A stretch of 23,118 bases of DNA from Anaerolinea sp. GTDB taxonomy: Bacteria > Chloroflexota > Anaerolineae > Anaerolineales > Villigracilaceae. A program made the translations under genes and the position numbers. How positions within the stretch are numbered: position 1 is the first letter of the stretch; the number at the start of each line of letters is the position of its first letter. Location: positions 1 to 23,118 of the forward strand of contig DYNS01000008.1 of assembly GCA_020720965.1 (NCBI GenBank), in the 5' to 3' direction. The notes beneath the pieces are model-generated. The model had not been told where the DNA came from and ran no database searches. It saw only the letters and a program-made list of their open reading frames with translations. Below are positions 5,717-13,341 of this stretch, piece after piece.

Positions 5717-7138
5717 ATGTGGAATGAACTGATAAACGCAGTAAGCGTGCAACAGGCAACCGAACTTCTCGCCCAAAAAGGCAGCGCCGCCCGCTTGCTC
5801 GCCGGAGGCACCGATTTAATACTGGAACTGGAACGCGGGCAGCGCCCCGGCTTGGAAACCGTCATAGACATCAGCCGAATCCCCGGCTTGGACGAAATCC
5901 GCGAGGATGCCGAGGGCATGATTCACCTAGGGGCGCTCGTCAGCCACAACCAATGCGCCGCAAGCCCCTTATTGCGCCAAAAAGCCTACCCCCTCGCCCG
6001 CGCCGCATGGGAAGTCGGCGCGCCCCAAATTCGCAATCGCGGCACAGTTGCCGGCAACCTCGTCACCGCCTCGCCCGCCAACGACACCATCACCCCCCTC
6101 ATGGCATTGGGCGCATGGGTCGTCTTACAATCCACACGCGGCACAAGGCAAGTAGCCCTGCAAGACTTTTACCTGGGCGTAAGAAAAACCGTTCTGCAAC
6201 CGGATGAAATGCTGGTAGAAATTGCCTTTAAGGGGCTGAAGGAAACCCAAAAGGGGACTTTTGTAAAAGTGGCATTGCGCCGCGCCCAGGCAATTTCCGT
6301 CATCAATCTCGCCATCGTATTGGAACTGGAAGGCGCTACCGTTAAAAGCGCCGCCCTCACCCTGGGAGCAGTCGCGCCCACCATCCTGCACGCCCAGGAA
6401 GCCGAAGCCTTTTTGGTAGGAAAAACGCTATCAGACGAGGTGTTGGAAGAAGCCGCCCGCCTCGCCCAAGTCGCCGCCAAGCCCATTAACGATATTCGCG
6501 CCTCGGCGGAGTATCGGCGCGAGATGGTGCGGGTCTTTACTCTGCGCGGGCTAAAGTCGCTGCGAGAGGGCAGGGAAGAGGCAGGGATGCCGGAAAGTCC
6601 CATCACTTTGGCGGGAGATGCCCCCGCCGCCTCCCCCGCCACCTTTGGCGGGTCCTTCGCCGAGGGCAGTACCATCCACACCACCATTAACGGCAAAGCC
6701 TACACCCTGCAAGGCGGGGCGCACAAAACCCTGCTGCGCCTGCTGAGGGAAGATGCCGGGTTGATTGGCAGCAAAGAAGGCTGTGCCGAAGGCGAATGTG
6801 GAGCCTGTACCGTGCTGTTGGACGGCAAAGCGGTGATGTCTTGCCTGGTTCCTGCCGCCCGCGCTGAGGGCGCACAGATTGTGACAGTGGAAGGGCTGGC
6901 AGGGGAGGCGCGCCTGCACCCGGTGCAAGAAGCCTTTGTGGAAGATGGGGCGGTGCAATGCGGGTACTGCACCCCTGGGTTTTTAATATCTTCCGCCAAA
7001 CTGCTGGAAGAACGCCCTCACCCCACCAAAAACGAAATTGAACAAGCCATCACCGGCAACCTGTGCCGCTGCACTGGCTATTACAAAATTGTGCAAGCCA
7101 TTGAGACAGCGAGCAAAATAGGAGAAGAAAATGGGTAA
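5717..7138 (+). CDS. Fused FAD-binding (CoxM-type) and [2Fe-2S] (CoxS-type) hydroxylase subunits
   Basis: 473 residues in two parts. Residues 1-290 are a molybdopterin-dehydrogenase FAD domain: AGGTD at 29-33 and RNRGTVAGNL at 106-115, and a C-terminal CO-dehydrogenase flavoprotein region ending near RGLKSL. A Pro/Ala/Gly linker (about 297-316) leads to a CoxS-like iron-sulfur domain at 318-468, with cluster 1 cysteines C356, C361, C364, C376 and cluster 2 cysteines C415, C418, C450, C452. All eight ligands are present. In xanthine dehydrogenase/CO dehydrogenase enzymes these pass electrons from a large molybdopterin subunit to FAD and an acceptor. No large subunit is in the window, so the substrate cannot be told. 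The order FAD then FeS is opposite to that in eukaryotic xanthine dehydrogenase. The next gene overlaps by 8 nt. Confidence 0.92.
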   Translation: MWNELINAVSVQQATELLAQKGSAARLLAGGTDLILELERGQRPGLETVIDISRIPGLDEIREDAEGMIHLGALVSHNQCAASPLLRQKAYPLARAAWEVGAPQIRNRGTVAGNLVTASPANDTITPLMALGAWVVLQSTRGTRQVALQDFYLGVRKTVLQPDEMLVEIAFKGLKETQKGTFVKVALRRAQAISVINLAIVLELEGATVKSAALTLGAVAPTILHAQEAEAFLVGKTLSDEVLEEAARLAQVAAKPINDIRASAEYRREMVRVFTLRGLKSLREGREEAGMPESPITLAGDAPAASPATFGGSFAEGSTIHTTINGKAYTLQGGAHKTLLRLLREDAGLIGSKEGCAEGECGACTVLLDGKAVMSCLVPAARAEGAQIVTVEGLAGEARLHPVQEAFVEDGAVQCGYCTPGFLISSAKLLEERPHPTKNEIEQAITGNLCRCTGYYKIVQAIETASKIGEENG

Positions 7139-7550
7139 ATACACCAATATTCGTAAAAAAGAGTTCGTAGCCCCCCACAAAATTCACCCGGTCTGGCGCG
7201 GCATCGGCTTTCTGATGATGCTCATCGTCCCGGTCATGTCCTGGGTTAGCGCCCTTTTGCTGGTGCAGATTGGTTTTCAGCAGCGGTGGGCGCTGATGGG
7301 CGAGTTAAGCGGCACCATCCGCTTTCCCGACATCCTGTATCAGTTGCCATATATTTCCGGGTTTGCCAACTGGGTTTCCAGCATTCCGGCTTTGCCCGCC
7401 AAACTGCTTTTCTTTGTTCTTATTCTGATGGTGTTCTCTGGGGTGATGTCTGTCGTCTATGGCATCATCTGGCGGATGTTCGGCCCGCCGCGCTACACCT
7501 CCATAGACGCGCCCGCGCCCAGAGTGCAGGCAAAACGCTACAAGCGTTAA
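7131..7550 (+). CDS. Small unknown membrane protein coupled to the hydroxylase gene
   Basis: 139 residues, not assigned to a family. A basic N-terminus (MGKYTNIRKKEFVAPHKIHPVWR) is followed by a hydrophobic segment at about 24-50. A polar loop (about 51-85, including QQRWALMGELSGTIRFPDILYQLPY) leads to a second hydrophobic segment at about 88-114 and a basic C-terminal tail ending QAKRYKR. Two membrane helices with both ends cytoplasmic are likely. Its ATG lies 8 nt inside the end of the hydroxylase gene, with AGGAG at 7120-7124, so translation is probably coupled. The coupling suggests but does not show a role beside the fused oxidoreductase; a conserved chromosomal neighbour is the other reading. 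A strong terminator follows the stop. Confidence 0.8.
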   Translation: MGKYTNIRKKEFVAPHKIHPVWRGIGFLMMLIVPVMSWVSALLLVQIGFQQRWALMGELSGTIRFPDILYQLPYISGFANWVSSIPALPAKLLFFVLILMVFSGVMSVVYGIIWRMFGPPRYTSIDAPAPRVQAKRYKR

Positions 7551-7558
7551 CTGCGCCC

Positions 7559-7600
7559 AAAGAGATGGGCTGGCATAATGCCAGCCCATCTCTTTTTTTA
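7559..7600. terminator. Strong bidirectional terminator
   Basis: 17-bp perfect arms at 7559-7575 and 7579-7595 around a 3-nt loop, followed by a T-run on the plus strand. The minus-strand side of the first arm opens on TTT. It separates the convergent membrane-protein and amidase genes, and the T-run overlaps the amidase stop. Confidence 0.95.
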
Positions 7601-9067
7601 AGGCAGGGTGGGTAAAAAAGCGGGCGGCAGGCGGTGCAGGGTGGCTTGCTCGTAGGCGTAAGCGAATCGGAACAGGTTTGCCTCCTGCCAGGCAGTGGAG
7701 AAGAAGGAAATGCCAACCGGCAGCCCCTGAATGTAACCCATCGGCACGGTGATGTGCGGATACCCGGCAACCGCCGCCGGGGAGGTGGGGCTCGCCCCAG
7801 AGGGCTGGTCGCCATTGACCAGGTCTATCATCCAGGCTGGCACGCCGGAGGGGGCAACGAGGGCTTGCAGGCGATATTTTTGCAAGAGTTCGTCTATGCC
7901 CCGGCGGGAGAGGTTTTGGTTTTTCTCCAGCGCCGCCAGGTAACGCCGGGCGCTGAGCGCTCCCTTTTTTACGGCTTGTTCCATGCGCTCCTGCCCAAAA
8001 TAGGGCATGACCTGCTGAGGGTGGGCGGCATTGAAGGCGATGATTTGCGCCAAGGAGCGCAGGGGCGCGTTGGGGTGTTCTTCCAGGTAGGCGTTCAGGT
8101 CGGCTTTGAATTCGTAGAGCAGAACTTCCAATTCCGAGCGGCGGTAAGGGGCTTCGGGGGGCAGGTTGGCGGGGTCTATCAACTCTGCGCCCAGGTTGCG
8201 GAGGGTTTGCAGGGCTTGCTCAAAGAGCTGGCTCTGGCGTGGGTCGCCGCTGAGGTAGCGGCGGGCTACGCCCAGGCGGATGCCCGCCAAACCGTCTTTT
8301 TGCAGGGCGGAAGTGTAATCCTGAGGGTGGAAGGCGGCGGAGGCGGGGTCGCGTTCATCGGCGCCGGTGAGCGCCCCCAGCAGGAGAGCCGCGTCTGTCA
8401 CCGTCCGCGCCATTGCCCCGGCTGTATCCTGGCTGTGGGCAATGGGGATGATGCCGGAGCGGGAGACAAGCCCCAGGGTGGGTTTGATTCCGACAATGCC
8501 ATTGGTTTGGGCAGGGCAGATGATGGAGCCATCGGTTTCGGTGCCAACGGCGGCGGCGCAAAAATTGGCAGCAACCGCCACAGCAGAGCCGGAGGAAGAG
8601 CCGCAGGGGGTTCTATCCAGCGCGTAAGGGTTGCGGCATTGCCCCCCGCGAGAAGACCAACCGGAGGAGGAGCGGGTGGAGCGGAAGTTTGCCCATTCAC
8701 TAAGGTTGGTTTTGCCGAGGAGGAGAGCGCCCGCCCGGCGCAGTTGGCGAACAAGGAAGGCATCCTGCCCGGCGTAATGCCCTTGCAGGGCAAGCGACCC
8801 GGCGGTGGTTTGCATGGAGTCGGCGGTGTCTATGTTTTCTTTGAGGAGGAGGGGGATGCCGTGCAGGGGGGAGGTTGCTCTTCCGGCGGCGAGGTCTTCG
8901 TCCAGGCGGCGGGCGGTTTCCAGCGCCTGGGGGTTGGTTTCGATAACGGAGCGCAAGGCAGGGTCGTAGGTTTGGATGCGTTGGAGGTAGAACTGTGTTT
9001 GTTCCTGGCAGGTCAGGGTTCCGGCGCGGTATTGGCTGGCAATTTCCAAAATGCTGAGTTCTGGCAT
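7598..9067 (-). CDS. Amidase-signature hydrolase
   Basis: 489 residues. It carries the Ser-cisSer-Lys catalytic set of amidase-signature enzymes: Lys76 in LLLKENIDT, cis-Ser157 in GSSSGS (156-161) and nucleophile Ser181 in GTETDGSI, with the typical 24-residue gap between the two serines. The PLHGIPLLLKENIDTADSM and GIKPTLGLVSRSGIIPIAHSQDT blocks are classic. Such enzymes hydrolyse amide bonds. GatA of the tRNA amidotransferase shares the fold, but gatB and gatC are not adjacent and the sequence reads more like a stand-alone amidase with CPAQTNG after the nucleophile. No signal peptide is seen, so it is cytoplasmic. The ATG has a GGAGA site 8 nt upstream. The CBS gene lies upstream on the same strand, but a terminator separates them. 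Confidence 0.93.
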   Translation of the reverse strand: MPELSILEIASQYRAGTLTCQEQTQFYLQRIQTYDPALRSVIETNPQALETARRLDEDLAAGRATSPLHGIPLLLKENIDTADSMQTTAGSLALQGHYAGQDAFLVRQLRRAGALLLGKTNLSEWANFRSTRSSSGWSSRGGQCRNPYALDRTPCGSSSGSAVAVAANFCAAAVGTETDGSIICPAQTNGIVGIKPTLGLVSRSGIIPIAHSQDTAGAMARTVTDAALLLGALTGADERDPASAAFHPQDYTSALQKDGLAGIRLGVARRYLSGDPRQSQLFEQALQTLRNLGAELIDPANLPPEAPYRRSELEVLLYEFKADLNAYLEEHPNAPLRSLAQIIAFNAAHPQQVMPYFGQERMEQAVKKGALSARRYLAALEKNQNLSRRGIDELLQKYRLQALVAPSGVPAWMIDLVNGDQPSGASPTSPAAVAGYPHITVPMGYIQGLPVGISFFSTAWQEANLFRFAYAYEQATLHRLPPAFLPTLP

Positions 9068-9075
9068 AGGGTCTC

Positions 9076-9105
9076 CAAAAAAGGGGCGACCGGTTGGTCG
9101 CCCCT
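9076..9105 (-). terminator. Terminator after the CBS-domain gene
   Basis: On the minus strand AGGGGCGACC (9105-9096) pairs with GGTCGCCCCT (9091-9082), followed by six Ts (9081-9076). It sits between the CBS gene stop and the amidase start, so the amidase must have another promoter or depend on read-through. Confidence 0.88.
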
Positions 9106-9113
9106 GTATCAGG

Positions 9114-9551
9114 TTACTGCCCTTGTTGAATGTAATGCTCCAACTGGCTTATCATAAATTTTTGTTCGTGAATGACTTCGTGAAGCACATCCCCGATGGA
9201 GACGACCCCCAGGATTTTCTCTGCTTCCAACACGGGCAGGTGACGGATGCGCTTTTCGGTCATCAGCGCCATGCACTCTTCCAGGCTTTGGGAGGGTTCC
9301 ACGTAGAGGACTTTTTCGGTCATCACGGCGCTGACAAGGGCGGCGCTGCAAGACTGCCCGCGCAATTCCACCTTGCGAACAATGTCTCGCTCCGAGAGGA
9401 TGCCCACAACTTTGCCCTGTTGCATAACCAACACAGCGCCGATGTTGCGTTCCGCCATCAGTTGCATGGCTTGCAGAACGGTTGCGGTGGGGGCAACCGA
9501 GAGGATTTCGGTGAAGCTTTTTTGTTTGAGTAGGTCGCGTACAGTTGCCAT
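9114..9551 (-). CDS. Two-CBS-domain protein
   Basis: 145 residues made almost entirely of two CBS motifs, about 7-62 and 76-130. Each has the usual V-x-P-x-x-x-x-x-x-x-M-x-x-x-x-I-x-x-L/V-V core: APTATVLQAMQLMAERNIGAV, GKVVGILSERDIVRK, and then EPSQSLEECMALMTEKRIRHL with LGVVSIGDVL. CBS pairs usually bind adenosine-type ligands such as AMP, ATP or SAM and act as energy sensors. There is no enzyme or channel domain attached, so the partner is unknown. The ATG has AGGAG 9 nt before it, and a strong own promoter lies inside the terminator of the upstream export operon. A terminator follows. It is a free-standing regulator by layout. Confidence 0.93.
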   Translation of the reverse strand: MATVRDLLKQKSFTEILSVAPTATVLQAMQLMAERNIGAVLVMQQGKVVGILSERDIVRKVELRGQSCSAALVSAVMTEKVLYVEPSQSLEECMALMTEKRIRHLPVLEAEKILGVVSIGDVLHEVIHEQKFMISQLEHYIQQGQ

Positions 9552-9583
9552 TTTTTCTCCTGAGATGGGTTAGGTTTTCATCA

Positions 9584-9611
9584 GTGTACCGGGATTAAAA
9601 AGGGCTGTCAA
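9584..9611 (-). promoter_or_regulatory. Sigma70-type promoter of the CBS gene
   Basis: On the minus strand a perfect TTGACA (9611-9606) and TACACT (9589-9584) are 16 bp apart, about 33 bp before the start codon. The -35 box overlaps the 3' arm of the export-operon terminator. Confidence 0.75.
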
Positions 9612-9635
9612 CAACGTGAAATGCTTCACACAGCC
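9597..9635 (-). terminator. Export-operon terminator
   Basis: On the minus strand GGCTGT (9635-9630) pairs with ACAGCC (9608-9603), with an inner GTGAA/TTCAC stem, followed by a C and five Ts (9601-9597). It lies 5 nt past the stop of the HlyD-like gene. Confidence 0.7.
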
Positions 9636-9639
9636 GGGG

Positions 9640-10797
9640 TTATTCCGCAGGCAGGAAGTTGATTTCCACCGTCATGCCCCAGCGCAAGGCGGGGTCGGTT
9701 TCGTTGAGTTGCAGGGTGACGGTGTAGAGGACATCACCGCCCTGGGTTTTGGATGCCTGGCTGATGTTGGTGATAACGCCGGTGAGGGTGACTTCCGGCA
9801 GGGCATCTGGCTTAATTTCGGCTTGCTGACCTTCGGCGAGGTTGACGACTTCCAGTTCGGTCAGGTCGCTGGTTTCAATGTACCAGTCGGAGAAATCTGC
9901 CAGTTGAATTGCCCAGGTTTCCGAGCCGATGTATTGCCCCAGGGCAATGTTCAGGTCGGTGACGGTTCCGCCAAAGGGGGCTTTGAGTTCGTAACTATCC
10001 AAAGTGTTTTGGGCGGAGGCGAGTTGGGCTTTGGCGTTATCCAGCTGGGCTTGCAGGATGGCTTGCTGTTCTGGTTCTACGCCGTTGGTTTGAATACTTT
10101 CGTATACGCGCAGGGCTTCGGCTTCGGCGGCGAGGGCGGTATCGAGGGCGGCGCGGGGTTCGTCCAACTCGCGCTGAATTTCTTCCACGTTACGCAGGGC
10201 TTCGTTATAGTCGGCTTCTGCCTGGCGAAGAGCATCTTCGGCATCGCGGCGGGTGGGGTTGTCTTCTTTCAGGTCTTTGTATTTGTCGGCTTCGTCCTGA
10301 GCGTCTTCCAGGGCATTCTTTTTGTCTTTTACATCCGTATCGGCTTCGTCCACCTGGTCGCGCAGGTCGTTGGGGTCAATCTTCTCCCAGGCGCGTTGGG
10401 CTTCGGCGCGGGTAATTTGGGCTTGCTGATAGGCGTTCCAGGCGTTGGCGGCATCCAGGGGTTGAGCACGCATAAAGACATCGTATTCCTGCTGCGCCTG
10501 CGTTAGCTGCAACTGAGTAGCGGCAACGGCTGCCTGGGCTTGCTCGCGGTCTGCCAGACGGGCGAGGACATCGCCCGCTTTGACGGCTTGCCCCTCGGCA
10601 ACCAGAATTTCCGCCACGCGACCACGCGCAGAAAAGGCGAGGCGCACATCTTCCACCGGGACAACATGCCCCTCCGCCACGACTTCACTGGGGTTGGTCG
10701 GCGCTGCCGGGGTCGCCACCGCTTCGGCAGCCTGCCCGCCACAGGCGGCAAGCAAGAGCGAAAAGGCGGCAAATACAATGAATAGGATTTTTTTCAT
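9640..10797 (-). CDS. HlyD/MacA-like efflux adaptor lipoprotein
   Basis: 385 residues. The N-terminus MKKILFIVFAAFSLLLAACGG is a lipoprotein signal with lipobox LAAC, so the mature protein is anchored outside the cytoplasmic membrane. The following region is Ala/Pro-rich. A biotinyl-lipoyl-like half motif (SARGRVAEILVAEGQAVKAGDVLARL) leads to a long Ala/Glu/Gln/Asp-rich coiled coil, about 105-285. The second lipoyl half is ELKAPFGGTVTDLNIALGQYI, and a beta-barrel segment follows (GQQAEIKPDALPEVTLTGVITNIS) that ends RWGMTVEINFLPAE. That is the membrane-fusion-protein plan. It is the last gene of the operon, 49 nt after the permease stop. The frame extends to 10929, but the ATG at 10797 has a GAGG site and the signal sequence. 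In a single-membrane bacterium an adaptor of this type would work on the outer face of the membrane. Confidence 0.93.
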   Translation of the reverse strand: MKKILFIVFAAFSLLLAACGGQAAEAVATPAAPTNPSEVVAEGHVVPVEDVRLAFSARGRVAEILVAEGQAVKAGDVLARLADREQAQAAVAATQLQLTQAQQEYDVFMRAQPLDAANAWNAYQQAQITRAEAQRAWEKIDPNDLRDQVDEADTDVKDKKNALEDAQDEADKYKDLKEDNPTRRDAEDALRQAEADYNEALRNVEEIQRELDEPRAALDTALAAEAEALRVYESIQTNGVEPEQQAILQAQLDNAKAQLASAQNTLDSYELKAPFGGTVTDLNIALGQYIGSETWAIQLADFSDWYIETSDLTELEVVNLAEGQQAEIKPDALPEVTLTGVITNISQASKTQGGDVLYTVTLQLNETDPALRWGMTVEINFLPAE

Positions 10798-10846
10798 AAA
10801 ACGGGTTCCTCTCTGGGTTGTGTAAACAAAGGTTAGGGCATTTTGG

Positions 10847-13282
10847 CTATTCATACGCCAGCACCTCGCGGATGGTGAGTCGCGCAGCATTGCGGGCGGG
10901 GATGATGCTGGCAAGCGCAGAAAGCACAATAACCAGCGCCAACCAGATTAAATAGCCAAGCGGCGTGAATACTACGGTGATGGGAGTCTCAAAAACTGCC
11001 AAACTTACAATGTAAGACAAAAGGTAGGTAAAAGGCACAGAAAGCAGCAAACCCAACAGCCAGGAGATGCCGCCAATCACCATTCCTTCCACAATAACCA
11101 TCCGCATAATTTCGGCATCCACTGCTCCAATGGCGCGCATAATGCCAATTTCGCGGGTTCGCTCCAGCACGTTCATCCCCATCGTGCCGGTAAGCCCCAT
11201 CGCGCCCACAACGGCGGTCAGCATTGCCATAATGAGCAAAAAGATGACAAGAATATCCAGGCTCTCGGTGGCGTTATCCAAAGCCGAAAGACCGGGGCGC
11301 GCCTGACTGACCTGAAAACCAGCATCACGGAAGCGTTTATCTAATTTCTCGCTCATGGCGCGTTGGTAAGGCTCGGCGTGCTGGTCTGTGAGCACACGAA
11401 AGGAAACCGAGCGGTTTGCCAGGTTCGTCTCGCGGGAGAAGTATTCGTAAGTCCCGTAGGCAATCAGCCCTTCGCGGTCTATAAATTTGAAGAAGCCCAC
11501 CACCTGCCAACGCTCCTCGTTCCCGGCAATCTTCACATCCAAATAATCGCCCGGCTTCAGGTTGGGGAAACTGCGTAAAATTCCCTCGGTAATGGCAATC
11601 GAGCGGGTATCTCCGGCTTGCACCCAGCGCCCGGCAACCGGGTCGGGAGAAATCATCTCGCTCCCGGCGGGCGGCGCGAGAACGGTCAGGTTTTCGGCAA
11701 GAGTCCCATCCGGGTACAGCACTTCCACTGCCGCAAATGCCCAGCCTTCCACATCCACCACGCCCGGCTCCTGCCTCGCCAACCTCTCCACTTCCGAGAG
11801 GCGGTAGGGCTTGTCAAAATCCAGGGTCACATCCGCCACAAAATAACGCCCCACATTGTCCATATAGTCGAACAAAGTTGTGCGGACGTTGAAAACGGCG
11901 ATAAAAATTGCCCCGCCCATGGTAAGCGTGAAGAGGGTGAGCAAAAGCCGATTTTGGCGGCGGAAAGTGTTTCGGAGGGAGATGAGCAGAGGACGAGGGA
12001 GATGGATTCCGCGCCGGAGGAGGAGTTCGTCAAACCAGTTTTCCAGCCGCTCAAAAACCGACTCGCGCCTGCGCCCTGCCGCATCCCTGGTCGCCGTTTC
12101 GTGAGCCAGGTCGCCGCTAAGAGCATCCAACACGGTGATGCGCGAGCCGTTAATCACCGGCACGAACCCGGCAAAGAGCGGCACAAAAATCCCCACCGCC
12201 ATCTGAATCACAAACGAAAACGGGACAATGCGGTAGCCCAACAGGGTAAAACCAAGCTGGTCTGCAATGTAAAGCGATAACTGATACGCCCCAATGCCCC
12301 CAAACGGAACCGCCAACAAGAGCGCCAGCACCCCAAAAGCCAGAATCAGCGCCAGGTACATGGCAAAAATCTGATTATCGCGCCCACCGACCAGTTTCAT
12401 CACCCCAATATGGCGCAAATGCTGGTTCAGCAGCGCAGCCAGGGTGTTGGCAATGAGGGAGGAGGAAAGGAAGACAATCAAAATCCCCAAAGCCATGAGA
12501 ATGCCCAGAACAGCGTTCACCGTAGGCGCAAGCGGATGCTCATTTTTGAGGGCAATCCGGGTGCGATACACGTCCACCCCGCCTCCCCTTTCCATGCGGT
12601 CTGCCAGGTCTGCCGCCGTCAGGCGGATGTGCGCGTCATCGTTCTCGCCGGTTTCCACAGTGGCGTAAATACGGTTAAACGCCTCCGGCTGTGAGAGATA
12701 GGGCAAAGTATCCATCGTGACGTACACAATCGGCGGGGCAAGAAAGTCATCTGCGCCTGTAGTTGGGTCTTGCACAATTCCGGCAACCCGCAAAACCTGG
12801 GTAGAACCATCGCTCAGTTGAAAAACCAAGTCATCCCCCACCGCCGCAGAGAGTTCGTCCAACACTTTGCGCTCCAGCAGCGCCTCGCGCTTGGCGGGTT
12901 CTGACGCACCTTGCAGGGAGGTGAGCAGGTTGACGGTGTTATTCTCAAAATCGTCCACCGCCACCAGGTTCAGGGTCGTCCACACCTGGCTTTGCAAAGG
13001 GCGGGCGCGGATGTTGAAAACCCGCCGCCCCTCCACTTCGGCAATATCGGGGGCGTTTTCCAGAGTTGCCAAAAAATCGCGGTCAAAATCCGCCGTCCGC
13101 AGTTCGATGTTGGCAGGCTGATTGGCGGCGTAACTGGCGCTCATATCATTTTCGATGATGACATAAGCCCCGGCAATCACGCCAATCGAAAAAACGCCTA
13201 CCGCAATCGAAAAAACGACCAGCAACATGCGGGTTTTGTTTTCAAACAGGTCCAAAAATACTTTACGCCAGCGAGGTCTCAT
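10847..13282 (-). CDS. FtsX/MacB-type ABC transporter permease, two-domain
   Basis: 811 residues. A first helix at about 18-42 follows MRPRWRKVFLDLFENKTR. A large external domain (about 45-250) precedes three hydrophobic segments (about 255-390) with the loop NQHLRHIGVMKLVGG. A second helix with its own external domain begins near 425 (ISLRNTFRRQNRLLLTLFTL), and the C-terminal FtsX domain (about 675-811) holds the standard loop ERTREIGIMRAIGA. The two halves repeat the same plan, so one chain supplies both permease units. Family members extrude lipoproteins, peptides or other substrates; the cargo is not readable. The start lacks a Shine-Dalgarno but begins the conserved N-terminus. The gene lies between the ATPase and adaptor genes of one operon. 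Confidence 0.94.
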   Translation of the reverse strand: MRPRWRKVFLDLFENKTRMLLVVFSIAVGVFSIGVIAGAYVIIENDMSASYAANQPANIELRTADFDRDFLATLENAPDIAEVEGRRVFNIRARPLQSQVWTTLNLVAVDDFENNTVNLLTSLQGASEPAKREALLERKVLDELSAAVGDDLVFQLSDGSTQVLRVAGIVQDPTTGADDFLAPPIVYVTMDTLPYLSQPEAFNRIYATVETGENDDAHIRLTAADLADRMERGGGVDVYRTRIALKNEHPLAPTVNAVLGILMALGILIVFLSSSLIANTLAALLNQHLRHIGVMKLVGGRDNQIFAMYLALILAFGVLALLLAVPFGGIGAYQLSLYIADQLGFTLLGYRIVPFSFVIQMAVGIFVPLFAGFVPVINGSRITVLDALSGDLAHETATRDAAGRRRESVFERLENWFDELLLRRGIHLPRPLLISLRNTFRRQNRLLLTLFTLTMGGAIFIAVFNVRTTLFDYMDNVGRYFVADVTLDFDKPYRLSEVERLARQEPGVVDVEGWAFAAVEVLYPDGTLAENLTVLAPPAGSEMISPDPVAGRWVQAGDTRSIAITEGILRSFPNLKPGDYLDVKIAGNEERWQVVGFFKFIDREGLIAYGTYEYFSRETNLANRSVSFRVLTDQHAEPYQRAMSEKLDKRFRDAGFQVSQARPGLSALDNATESLDILVIFLLIMAMLTAVVGAMGLTGTMGMNVLERTREIGIMRAIGAVDAEIMRMVIVEGMVIGGISWLLGLLLSVPFTYLLSYIVSLAVFETPITVVFTPLGYLIWLALVIVLSALASIIPARNAARLTIREVLAYE

Positions 13283-13341
13283 GGGGTTGGGAGGGTTGAA
13301 AGGGTCGCCTCCCCCGCGAGGGAGGGGGGAATGGGAAATCT

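Noticed and set aside
7598..9067. GatA subunit of the tRNA amidotransferase
   Set aside because: No gatB or gatC nearby, and the sequence around the nucleophile is closer to stand-alone amidases; not fully excluded.
7634..9157. Long plus-strand open frame of 507 codons
   Set aside because: It is antisense to the amidase, whose catalytic residues are all present; the translated product is low-complexity Gly/Val/Gln-rich and has no family pattern.
10798..10929. Upstream extension of the HlyD-like frame
   Set aside because: It overlaps the end of the permease gene; the ATG at 10797 begins a lipoprotein signal and has a ribosome site.
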